The notes below the pieces were generated by a model. The model did not search any database, had not been told where the DNA came from, and saw only the letters and a list, made by a program, of their open reading frames with translations. From NCBI GenBank assembly GCA_029582265.1, contig CM055834.1, positions 248,001 to 312,000 on the forward strand: a DNA stretch of 64,000 nt, read 5' to 3'. The DNA is from Zoroaster sp. YZ-2022 (lineage: Eukaryota > Echinodermata > Asteroidea > Forcipulatida > Zoroasteridae). Of this stretch, positions 49,401-61,800 are shown one piece after another (within the stretch, counting starts at the first letter, position 1; each line of letters opens with the position of its first letter). A program made the position numbers and the translations under genes.

Positions 49401-52249
49401 CCTCCATGGACACTTAGCCCTCTGTAAATAATACCGTCAACTTGCATGCGGTTTCACCGCAAACAATACAAAAAAATACATTGTTACAAAAAAAACATAT
49501 CTAGTGTTGGTAATAACTTTTAAGTTTTCAAGGGAAGCCGATAATTTTATATCTAAATTAAAGCTTAGGTTCTCCCCTTTCAGAAAAACACCATACTTTT
49601 GAATTTTGAAATTTTTTTCGTACCTTAAACGGCCTCCATGGACACGTAGCCCTCTGTAAAATACCGTCAACTTGCATGCGGTTTCACCGCAAACAATACA
49701 GCACTATACAGTGTTACAAAAAAAAAACATTTCTATGGTTGGGAATAACTTTTAAAGTTTTCAAGGGAGGCCGATAATTTTATATCTAAATTAAAGCTTA
49801 GGTTCTCCCCTTTCAGAAAACACCATACTTTTGAATTTGGATAATTTTTTCGTACCTTAAACGGCCTCCATGGACGCCAGCCCTCTGTAAAATACCGTCA
49901 ACTTGCATGCGGTTTCACCGCAAACAATACAGCACTATACAGTGTTACAAAAAAAATCATTTCTATGGTTGGGAATAACTTTTAAAGTTTTCAAGGGAGG
50001 CCGATAATTTTATATCTAAATTAAAGCTTAGGTTCTCCCCTTTCAGAAAAACACCATACTTTTGAATTTGGATAATTTTTTCGTTCCTTAAACGGCCTCC
50101 ATGGACACTTAGCCCTCTGTAAAATACCGTCAACTTGCATGCGGTTTCACCGCAAACAATACAGCACTATACAGTGTTACAAAAAAAACATTTCTATGGT
50201 TGGGAATAACTTTTAAAGTTTTCAAGGGAGGCCGATAATTTTATATCTAAATTAAAGCTTAGGTTCTTCCCTTTCAGAAAAACACCATACTTTTGAATTT
50301 GGATAATTTTTTTGTACCTTAAACGGCCTCCATGGACACTTAGCCCTCTGTAAAATACCGTCAACTTGCATGCGGTTTCACCGCAAACAATACAGCACTA
50401 TACAGTGTTACAAAAAAATACATTTCTAGGGTTGGGAATAACTTTTAAATTTTCTAAGGGAGGCCGATAATTTTATATCTAAATTAAAGCTTAGGTTCTC
50501 CCCTTTCAGAAAAACACCATACTTTTGAATTTTGATAATTTGTTCGTACCTTAAACGGCCTCCATGGACACTTAGCCCTCTGTAAAATACCGTCAACTTG
50601 CATGCGGTTTCATCGCAAACAATACAGCACTATACAGTGTTACAAAAAAAATATTTCTATGGTTGGGAATAACTTTTAAAGTTTTCAAGGGAGGCCGATC
50701 ATGTTATATCTAAATTAAAGCTTACGTTCTCCCCTTTCAGAAAAACACCATACTTTTGAATTTGGAATTTTTTTTCGTACCTTAAACGGCCTCCATGGAC
50801 ACTTAGCCCTCTGTAAAATATCGTCAACTTGCATGAGGTTTCACCGCAAACAATACAGCACTATACAGTGTTACACAAAAAAAGATTTCTATGGTTGGGA
50901 ATAACTTTTAAAGTTTTCAAGGGAGGCCGATAATTTTATATCTAAATTAAAGCTTAGGTTCTCCCCTTTCAGAAAAACACCATACTTTTGAATTTGGATA
51001 ATTTTTTCGTTACCTTAAACGGCCTCCATGGACACTTAGCCCTCTGTAAAATACCGTCAACTTGCATGCGGTTTCACCGCAAACAATACAGCACTATACA
51101 GTGTTACAAAAAAAAACATTTCTATGGTTGGGAATAACTTTTAAAGTTTTCAAGGGAGGCCGATAATTTTATATCTAAATTAAAGCTTAGTTTCTTCCGT
51201 TTCTGTATTTCAGCATTCTTTTATTTTGTAATATATTTTCGTACCTTAAACGGCCTCCATGGACACTTAGCCCTCTGTAAAATACTGTCAACTTGCATGC
51301 GGTTTCACCGCAAACAATACAGCACTATACAGTGTTACAAAAACATTTCTAGGTTGGGAATAACTTTTAAAGTTTTCAAGGGAGGCCGATAATTTTATAT
51401 CTAAATTAAAGCTTAGGTTCTCCCCTTTCAGAAAAACACCATACTATAGAAGTAGAGATAATTTTTCGTACCTTAAACGGCCTCCATGGACACGTAGCCC
51501 TCTGTAAAAATACCGTCAACTTGCATGCGGTTTCATCGCAAACAATACAGCACTATACAGTGTTACAAAAAATATTTCTATGATTGGGAATAACTTTTAA
51601 AGTTTTCAAGGAGGCCGATCATTTTATATCTAAATTAAAGCTTAGGTTCTTCCCCTTTCAGAAAAACACCATACTTTTTTGAATTTGAAAATTTTTTTTC
51701 GTACCTTAAACGGCCTCCATGGACATTTAGCCCTCTGTAAAATACCGTCAACTTGCATGCGGTTTCACCGCAAACAATAGAGCACTATACAGTGTTACAA
51801 AAAACATTTCTATGGTTGGGAATAACTTTTAAAGTTTTCAAGGAGGCCGATAATTATATCTAAATTAAAGCTTAGGTTCTCCCTTTCAGAAAACACCATA
51901 CTTTTGAATTTGGATAATTTTTTTCTGACACTTTAAACGGCCTCCATGGACACTTAGCCCTCTGTAAAATACTGTCATCTTGTATGAGAGGTTTCACCGC
52001 AAACAATACAGCACTATAAAGTGTTACCAAAGAAATCATTTCTATGGTTGGGAATAACTTTTAAAGTTTTCAAGGGAGGCCGATAATTTTATATCTAAAT
52101 TAAAGCTTAGGTTCTCCCCTTTCAGAAAAACACCATACTTTTGAATTTGGATAATTTTTTCGTTCCTTAAACGGCCTCCATGGACACTTAGTCTTCTGTA
52201 AAATACCGTCAACTTGCATGCGGTTTCACCGCAAACAATACAGCACTAT
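43475..52249. repeat. 230-bp satellite, block 2 (~38 monomers)
   Basis: Head-to-tail monomers of 225-231 bp. Conserved internal features are a TGCGGT-TTC-ACCGCA hairpin, the imperfect palindrome CACTATACAGTG, CCATGG, and GCATGC. One monomer subtype (CACGTAGCCCTC, TTTCATCGC, ATTTCTATGATTGGG) recurs every 8-9 units. The first monomer has GGGATGCCGATA where most have GGGAGGCCGATA. Each monomer has a ~56-codon open frame on the minus strand (VHGGRLRYEK), but 230 is not a multiple of three and the frame stops in every unit. Confidence 0.98.
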
Positions 52250-55200
52250 CCCAGTGCGCAAGCCGCTGGCGGGCCGCCAGCGGCTGGAGAGTGGCTGCGC
52301 GGCATCGGCACGCCGCCCGCAACCGACAGTGGTCCGCCGATGGTAGCTGCCAGATAACCGAGCAGTAATTCATCAGCGGTTTGCCGCTTGTGGACCGCTC
52401 ACGGACCAGCGTATGGTCGTGCAGCCGAAGTCGGCCCGACGAGGACCGAGCACGACAATTAATATTATTATCAAGATCAATTTAAGCTTTGTTGTAATTT
52501 ACTTTTAAGGGGAAATATGCCAACGGGAGTTGAGATTCAGTTTGAGAGTAAACGTTACTTGATCGTTGGTGTTTTTTTTTCCTTTTGTAGCTTTTTGCCG
52601 CCGCTGGTCCGAACATGGTCCGACCCGCCGCCTGCAGTATTGATTTTTATAAATCCCTCCTGTAATAATAAAAATAAAAATAAACTACTAAAATGTGTTT
52701 AAATGTATTAATCGTGTGATGGAACATGGATGGAACGACCACAGTGTTTTTTCGTCCGTGGTCTTTTTTTTCTCTGGATCGGTGGAGTTGGGATCCGGTC
52801 ATTGCGTAACGTTACACATAAATTGCTCAGATCGTACCCAAAGCTTATAGTAAAAATACCCAGGTTGTTCGCTCGGTCCCACCACCGAACCAAAGGTTGG
52901 ATGAGACCGCGGGGCTGGGCGGTACACTTCCGGGCAGAGGGTCGGGAACGATCTAGCTGCAGCAAGCATGCAATAAACAAGCAATGTGTGCATGTGATAT
53001 CTGTGGACGTATCCACCTGAACGCGTGATCGACTGCATCCTCATTGCATTGGCTGTCATGTGGCTGTGTTGACGCACATTTTCACACATCTTAGATAAGC
53101 CACGATTGCCAAAATTTTTCGATAACGTCATGTGTGATTTAAGTTCATTTTCATTTTGAAAGCAAATATTCTTCAAAAATCTCAACTCTTTGACGGTTGA
53201 GGACTACGTTAATTTCAGGTGAGTTTTAGATGGAAACCAGTCATAACTTTGCAGATATGACCATGGCGGTATGGCTACCCAGGCCGCCTCCTGAACCGCA
53301 TGGAGTGACATGAGTGTGTAAATTCAAGGGATCGTATATGTTTGGTATTTGGAACCGTACGTTTGTTTCAATTCTATATAACTGTAGAAAGTAGCCTAGA
53401 AAAGTATACCATTAAACTTGCGAAAGTAATTGTTCTTTAAAAATTACGATTTTCAAGTTTTCCGCCCAACGGAACAGAAAACCTTGATAAATTCCCATTT
53501 GGGAGCATTCGTGTAAAACATAGGCCCCATAACAATCGTAACAATTAAAATCGATACCCGGCCATACCGAATATTTTCGTATGTACAGTATGCTGTGATA
53601 AATAAGTTCTGAATTACCGAAAAGTATTACGGATTCAATTAGCGTAAGAATCGATGTCTATCAGTGGTATCATACCGCAATACATATGGACATGACGTGT
53701 TTCACATCGGGAACCAGTACAGTACAGTACAGAAACAGTGTTTTCAAGATGGCTTATTCTCTACCGTCTGTAACGTTAGGCCTAGTCTAGTCTAGTGAGT
53801 AGTGCTAGTTCTAACACACGAGAGTTTTTACATTTGCGGTGATTTCATCGTTCAGAAAGTGAAATAGAGAGGACTCTTTTTTCTTGATCTAATCTGCTAA
53901 TGCAGTAAGGATGTTTTTTACAAGGTATAGTTGAGTTTTTTTGCACAACACTCTACCGTAGTCTACGGGCACGCAATTGCTGATACTATTACTAGTGTCG
54001 TGATACTAACGTCGTTAGTTACTACACTGTTTCAGTAACGTTATGTTTTCATGTTTATGTTGTCAAAGTCTATTTCACTAAAATTCTATCAACGAAGAAA
54101 CACAAACGGCAATAGAAACATATTGGATTAGAATATAATTCATTTAGGATATATGTCTACGATCAGCCAATGAGGTAAACAAAAATGTTTAACGACTTGG
54201 GTACGAAACGACCTGCTTCGATGTTTAACTACGTTCAACGTTAGGCATGCATGTTCATTGGGCCTAAAGGCCTAGTATTAACGTTAGGCCTATTAATACT
54301 ATAATAGTATTATTCAAAAGCTTAGTCTAGAGTTAGACAAACATGGATTAATCGCATAATTCAAATGGTTGTTTTCTGACAAACAAGGTTGTTGACATTG
54401 TAATATTAAAATTTATTTCCATGTCTTTGGCATTAAGCTCTATAATTATTATTACAACTTAAGTATTTAACATTGAAGGTACATGTATGATCATTGGCAG
54501 GATTGATTAATGCGTTCATTCCAATCATCTAGATTTCAAAACACATATAAACTAACCTGTGAAAATTTTCATCAAAATCGGTGTTCACGTTTTGAGAGCA
54601 CAGCGAATGACGGTTTCTATTTTATCAGTAATTTTTGTGATATCTATATTGTGTTCATTTCTGAGTGTTGTAGGGGATTGGTACAAGTTTCACCTTTGTA
54701 AACATTCAGCCAGATTGAAACTTATCCAGATTTTTTGTTTACCAAAGCTATATCATACATGTACCTTTAATGTACAATTTACTACAAGTCTCGAAGCTTT
54801 GGGCAAATGATCATTTTATGGAAAGTGTTCAGACAAGTCAAATAAGTATGGCAGAGTTCCATCTTCCACATTATTTATTGATTTTAATTTGGTGATCTTT
54901 TTTTTTTTTAGTTATTGTGCAGTGCGGAGTGATTTGGTATCGTTGCAATGGAAAGTGCAGCCTGCAAACCAGAAACACCAACCGAGCTTTTGTTTATAAC
55001 ACATACTGATATAAATGTGGTCTCTCAAATTGATTCACCCAAATGAATCTATGTTGCAATATCAAGTCACGGCAATTGCTGTGAGTGCCATGGGTCATTT
55101 TGGGCCTGGGTGTGTGCTTTTCCATGTTTCTAAAATATAAATATAAAGATCGTCCCCTTTTTGAGGCCGCATCCTTTTTTAAATTTGTTTTTCAACTAGT

Positions 55201-56034
55201 GTTTATCCTTCCATTAATAAACTTTGAACAGCTCTTGGAAAAGAAATGGCATCGAACCAGACAACTTCACGGACAAAGAGAAAGATCCAAGCTTGAAGTC
55301 GACCAGCATATAGATTGGATTGTCAGGAGTCTGCATTGTCGCTGGCTGAAGAGGAGACTGGTGAGAGTGCTTGTCTGCCAAGCTGAAGATAATCATACCG
55401 AAGACGAATATGAGCTCCAGATGGTTTGGTGTTTCCTCTGAAGTCTTTTGGAGGATGTCGACCTCCTGAGAACCATCTGGAAGCCGACAAGCACTTGCAG
55501 AAACACTTCTGGTATGGTTTTAGCAATTTCGTTTTGAACTATGCTCAAATAATTCCTGTGGTTGGCTGAATGTGCTTTTATAATACTGGAAATTAGTGTT
55601 GGGTGTAGGAGGTTCAATTTTTTTTATCATAATTGTTTTGTACAGCAAAAACCATCAAGAAAACAGCTAAAGTGGTTTCTTTTTTAATATCAGTGATGTT
55701 GAGCACATTCTTTGTAATTAAACCTAGCTGCAGCAATTGAGTTCTTTAAGATACACTTTTTGTGAAGAAGACAACATTTCAGATGGAAATATTTCTTCTG
55801 GAGGATTGGTACCAGTACCAACTGAATAAATAGCAAGTTTCAGATTTTCACAGGTTTGTTTTTTGAAATGACACCAAGTAAGAACACTGCACTGTCAGCT
55901 TTTACCAATCCCTATATTTTACCTAAAAGTCTTTAACGAAGATGTGTCATTCCTGTAGGCTAGGATTTTGGGTGTACATCTGTGAACTGCCTATTGCATT
56001 TGAAATTAAAATTGTGTAACCACTTTTGTTTCAG

Positions 56035-56192
56035 ATTGCTTTGTGGTCCACATGTGGAGGCTACAGTGTGTACGACGCTGTACGGAGAATTTTTGAGGAG
56101 TGGTACGGATCAATGGACTGGCCGACTGATCAACTGGACAGGACAGGAGGGGAAAAGAGCATTTAAACTTCCGCTTAAGGACCATTTAGAAA
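56035..56192 (+). pseudogene. Exon-like block of the GC-rich-ended element (copy 2)
   Basis: The acceptor TTTTGTTTCAG and donor GAAA|GTGAGT enclose 158 bp. One frame reads IALWSTCGGYSVYDAVR then RIFEEWYGSMDWPTDQLDRT, ending in a stop after GGEKSI. A second frame is open throughout. It is conserved with 40,658-40,821. It is not assignable to a known transposase family from sequence inspection alone. Confidence 0.45.
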
Positions 56193-56199
56193 GTGAGTA

Positions 56200-56405
56200 C
56201 GAGTTACATTTGTTTTACCTTTCGATAATTGCATTGATCATACTGCTGAGTTTGCGAAAAACCACAGGCTAACTAAATCTGCTCTAGTATGCGGGAGGTC
56301 GTGTCCCGTATCCCACCCGAGTAGTTAGCCTGTTGATTTTTTTCCGTAGGACTCGGAAAGCACTGAGTATACAGTGCTTATCACATATCGGTGTAGGGTA
56401 AAACC
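56200..56405. repeat. Inverted-repeat insertion inside element copy 2 (right arm intact)
   Basis: A degenerate left arm, then the centre GCTCTAGTATGCGGGAGGTC, then an intact right arm GTTAGCCTGTTGAT through GGAAAGCACTGAGTATACAG to CACATATCGGTGTAGGGTAA. This is the mirror of what copy 1 keeps (40,850-41,040). Confidence 0.65.
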
Positions 56406-58875
56406 AAATTAATATTCTTTATCCCCGATGCAATTATTACATTGTTTTAAAGAGTACGAGTTAGTTAAAATATTTGTGTCAATGGTTGAAGGAATGAAAA
56501 AACACTGAAACGGTTTGAACACTGAAGGACTTCCCAAATTTACAGTAGCAAGCATTTTTAAAAGCATTAATTTCTAAAAAGTGCATGTATTTAAGAGAGA
56601 AAATTTTTCAAGGGTTATATCCCAGTAATTTCAAAATGAGAATTGGAATAGAGAATTCATGTGTTTGGGGAAGTGATTCATCTTACTTGCAATTTTCCCG
56701 ATGTTTTGTTTGTTTGTTATATTTCTAGTTATAGGGCCTATTTTGTAAAAAAAAATGTCATTGTTAGTTTATTGCTTTGTAGTTATCTTCCTTCAAACAA
56801 TATATAAATAATTCATGGTCAACTCCAAAATGCTATGTCATCTTTCTGTACAGTTGTATTTAAAAGGATTCATGACCAAAGTTTGAATATTATTCAACAA
56901 CATCATGCAATATTCAAATTTTTTACTTGAATGTAGTGACGGTCTTTGGGGCGTCAAATTTTGTTCATGACTGTCGGCGGGATTGATGAATGCTGGTTGG
57001 CGCTGACAGCTGCCGACCAGCGAAGCTACAACACTGATTCAGGCCTAATTTATAATTACGGAACAAATACACTTGGCCAAATTTTCTGCTTAACAATTTA
57101 CTGACATTAGCTAAAGTTTATTTCTTCTAACTTTGTCTTTCATACAGAAGCGATCCGTAAAACAAGGCAACTTGCAAAGCAACAGACGTAGAAATCCAAA
57201 GGGAAGTTGCCCACTTTCGAAGGGTGCATCTGACAGGTGTGGCGGAAGGAAGGAGAGACTGGCGCGGCGGCCGCAGCTGCTGCTGATGTTGATGTTGATT
57301 CCCGCCCTGCAGGTGTAAAAGGTTACACTGCAGTAAAAGCCATTGTTTTTATTCTTGTTGTGTTTTATTTTGTTGTGACATTGTTTTACACATGACAGAA
57401 ACGAATGTAATGGGCTCAAAAAGTATTTTTAATGTTTTGTACAATATCTTCAATATCTGTTTTTGTTGCATATCTTTTGCACCGACATCAATTAATAAAC
57501 TACATAATTGTGACATTCATCAATTGCAAAAGGACGTATAAGGATAAAGTGCGAAATTTTCACCAGTTAATTGTATGCTGTGTATTTTCAAAATTGTTGA
57601 TTGGAGTGAATACATTCTTTCAAAAAGTAATGATGTAGCATACCTTTTTTTTTCTTTTGTTCATTAAACTTCTTTAAACATTTTAAACCAAACATTTTTG
57701 CCAGTTTAAGTACTTAAATACGAATACGTCATTTGAATTTCTTTATGCTTTTAAATTTTTACATTTACCTGCTGACAAATACCTTTGCAGAGTACTTGAT
57801 AATTCCAGGCGTAGAGTTTTTATGTTTGATCAAAGGGCTTCATATATATAAATTCCAGTGTACGTGTATTATTAAGATTATTGTCTTTTGTAGTACTTGC
57901 TTTAGATCTAGTGTCATTATTTATGCCAAGTTTAGTACTTGTATCATATTATGTAACGTGTGCTATTTTTGTTATATTGTACTATAAGCCAACAAACAGG
58001 AGAGGACCAAGAGAAATTTATATATTTGTTAACTATTTATTTACTTTATTTTACAGAACAAAGCAATACTTTTGGAAAACAAATCATTATTTTATTGCCA
58101 TCAGTACCAGGGTTAAACACATGTGTGCTATTGTCTTAAAAAGTTTTTATTATTATATACATTGTTACAGGGCATAAAAAATCAACTGAATTTTTTACTA
58201 CCAAAGAGGGAACCAACTTGATTTTTATACTTAACATTCAGGTTAAGCTTTTGACAAATTACGAGTCATCGTTTTAATGCCATCATTTATGCCAAGTTAA
58301 ATAGTTTCTATAAGACAAAAGACGAAAACCCAAAGAGGGAATACAAATTATTTATATGTTTTATTTATATGATAAAGAGCAATTTGTGTTAGAATACTAG
58401 TGTTACTTTAATGGCAATATTTTGTTGCCAACTTACATTTTTGTTATGGAGGAAATAAAGTGTACTTTTAATGTACATTGGTCTTCACTTAAAAAACCAG
58501 CTTTCTTTTCTGTGTAGGACTATGGGGGCGGCGGTATTGGAGCGGCTGAAGGGCGGCAACCGATTGGTTATACAATTGTAATCTGGGGACCGCCAAAGGT
58601 CTCTCCCAGCGGACGGCCAGTGGCAGCCGCCCGTTTGCCGATTTGGAGGCGGACCGATGTCGGTCAGCGGAGGAGGCTACCGCTCGGCAGCCACTGGGTA
58701 AAAAATGACTGTAACGGTCCGCCATCGGCCCTCCGACGGTAGCCACCAGTTGCTGGTGGACCGACGGACTGCCGGCGGACATTTTGTTGGCGGTCCGCTG
58801 TCGGCAGCCACCCGCGGCCCGACGGTGGTGCCACCGGTGGACCGCTGTTGGACCAACCATCCATTGCTAACTGGG

Positions 58876-61800
58876 ATACAGTGTTACAAAAAAAAACATT
58901 TCTATGGTTGGGAATAACTTTTAAAGTTTTCAAGGGATGCCGATAATTTTATATCTAAATTAAAGCTTAGTTTCTTCCCTTTCAGAAAAACACCATACTT
59001 TTGAATTTGGAAAATATTTTCGTACCTTAAACGGCCTCCATGGACACTTAGCCCTCTGTAAAATACCGTCAACTTGCATGCGGTTTCACCGCAAACAATA
59101 CAGCACTAACAGTGTTTACAAAAAAACATTTCTATGGTTGGGAATAACTTTTAAAGTTTCTAAGGGAGGCCGATAATTTTATATCTAAATTAAAGCTTAG
59201 GTTCTCCCCTTTCAGAAAAACACCATACTTTTGAATTTGGAAAAATTTTTCGTACCTTAAACGGCCTCCATGGACACTTAGCCCTCTGTAAAATACCGTC
59301 AACTTGCATGCGGTTTCACCGCAAACATTACAGCACTATACAGTGTTACACAAAAAAGATTTCTATGGTTGGGAATAACTTTTAAAGTTTTCAAGGGAGG
59401 CCGATAATTTTATATCTAAATTAAAGCTTAGGTTCTCCCCTTTCAGAAAAACCATACTTTTGAATTTGATAATTTTTCGTACCTTAAACGGCCCATGGAC
59501 ACTTAGCCCTCTGTAAAATACCGTCAACTTGCATGCGGTTTCACCGCAAACAATACAGCACTATACAGTGTTACAAAAAAACATTTCTATGGTTGGGAAT
59601 AACTTTTAAAGTTTTCAAGGGAGGCCGATAATTTTATATCTAGTTTAATGCTTAGGTTCTTCCCTTGCAGATAAACACCATACTTTGAATTTGGATAATT
59701 TTTTTCGTACCTTAAACGGCCTCCATGGACACTTAGCCCTCTGTAAAATACCGTCAACTTGCATGCGGTTTCACCGCAAACAATACAGCACTATACAGTG
59801 TTACAAAAAAACATTTCTAGGGTTGGGAATAACTTTTAAAGTTTCCAAGGGAGGCCGATAATTTTATATCTAAATTAAAGCTTAGGTTCTCCCCTTTCAG
59901 AAAAACACCATACTTTTGAATTTTGATAATTTTTTCGTACCTTAAACGGCCTCCATGGACACGTAGCCCTCTGTAAAATACCGTCAACTTGCATGCGGTT
60001 TCATCGCAAACAATACAGCACTATACAGTGTTACAAAAAAAATATTTCTATGATTGGGAATAACTTTTAAAGTTTTCAAGGGAGGCCGATCATTTTATAT
60101 CTAAATTAAAGCTTAGGTTCTTCCCTTTCAGAAAAACACCATACTTTTGAATTTGGATAATTTTTTCGTACCTTAAACGGCCTCCATGGACACTTAGCCC
60201 TCTGTAAAATACCGTCAACTTGCATGCGGTTTCACCGCAAACAATACAGCACTATACAGTGTTACAAAAAAAAACATTTCTATGGTTGGGAATAACTTTA
60301 AAGTTTTCAAGGGAGGCCGATAATTTTATATCTAAATTAAAGCTTAGGTTCTTCCCTTTCAGAAAAACACCATACTTTTGAATTTGGATAATTTTTTCGT
60401 ACCTTAAACGGCCTCCATGGACACTTAGCCTTCTGTAAAATACCGTCAACTTGCATGCGGTTTCACCGCAAACAATACAGCACTATACAGTGTTACAAAA
60501 AACATTTCTATGGTTGGGAATAACTTTTAAAGTTTTCAAGGGAGGCCGATAATTTTATATCTAAATTAAAGCTTAGGTTCTCCCCTTTCAGAAAAACACC
60601 ATACTTTTGAATTTGGATAATTTTTTCGTACCTTAAACGGCCTCCATGGACACTTAGCCCTCTGTAAAATACCGTCAACTTGCATGCGGTTTCACCGCAA
60701 ACAATACAGCACTATACAGTGTTACAAAAAAAACATTTCTAGGTTGGGAATAACTTTTAAAGTTTTCAAGGGAGGCCGATAATTTTATATCTAAATTAAA
60801 GCTTAGGTTCTCCCTTTCAGAAAACACCATACTTTTGAATTTGTATAATTTTTTCGTACCTTAAACGGCCTCCATGGACACTTAGCCTTCTGTAAAATAC
60901 CGTCAACTTGCATGCGGTTTCACCGCAAACAATACAGCACTATACAGTGTTACCAAAAAAAACATTTCTATGGTTGGGAATAACCTTTAAAGTTTTCAAG
61001 GGAGGCTGATAATTTTATATCTAAATTAAAGCTTAGTTTCTTCCCTTTCAGAAAAACACCATACTTTTGAATTTGGAAAATATTTTCGTACCTTAAACGG
61101 CCTCCATGGACACTTAGCCCTCTGTAAAATACCGTCAACTTGCATGCGGATTCACAGAAAACAAAACAGCACTATACAGTGTTACAAAAAAAAACATTTC
61201 TATGGTTGGGAATAAGTGTTAAAGTTTTCAAGGAGGCCGATAATTTTATATCTAAATTAAAGCTTAGGTTCTCCCCTTTCAGAAAACACCATACTTTTGA
61301 ATTTGGATAATTTTTTCGTACCTTAAACGGCCTCCATGGACACTTAGCCCTCTGTAAAATACCGTCAACTTGCATGCGGTTTCACCGCAAACAATACAGC
61401 ACTATACAGTGTTACAAAAAATCATTTCTATGGTTGGGAATAACTTTTAAAGTTTTCAAGGGAGGCCGATAATTTTATATCTAAATTAAAAGCTTAGGTT
61501 CTCCCTTTCAGAAAAACACCATACTTTTGAATTTGGATTATTTTTTGTTCCCTTAAACGGCCTCCATGGACACTTAGCCCTCTGTAAAATACCGTCAACT
61601 TGCATGCGGTTTCACCGCAAACAATACAGCACTATACAGTGTTACAAAAAAAAAGATTTCTATGGTTGGGAATAACTTTTAAGGTTTTCAAGGAGGCCGA
61701 TAATTTTATATCTAAATTAAAGCTTAGGTTCTCCCCTTTCAGAAAAACACCATACTTTTGAATTTTGATAATTTTTTCGTACCTTAAACGGCCTCCATGG

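Larger units (their letters stand above)
36761..58875 (+). repeat. ~15.4 kb higher-order unit: element + satellite block, repeated
   Basis: The element starts at 36,761 and 52,250 (15,489 apart) and ends at 43,474 and 58,875 (15,401 apart), at the same base of the monomer. The monomer left of both copies carries TTAGTCTTCTGTAAA and is preceded by CACTATAAAGTGTTACC. The monomer right of both copies carries GGGATGCCGATA. Shared flanking variants imply duplication of the whole unit, not two independent insertions. Confidence 0.8.
52250..58875 (+). mobile_element. 6.6 kb GC-rich-ended DNA element, copy 2
   Basis: Structure as copy 1, with ends CCCAGTGCGCAA and GCTAACTGGG and AT duplicated at 52,248-52,249 and 58,876-58,877. 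The uninterrupted monomers (CACTATACAGTG) serve as the empty site and confirm the 2-bp duplication. The left GC-rich block spans 52,250-52,640 and the right one 58,520-58,875. Exon-like blocks: 54,911-55,015 (one frame reads MESAACKPETPTELLFI), 55,229-55,511 (acidic, LEDMSDLLENHL-like in copy 1), 56,035-56,192, and ~57,141-57,318 (compositionally open in several frames). Copies 1 and 2 differ mainly by small indels. Confidence 0.78.
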
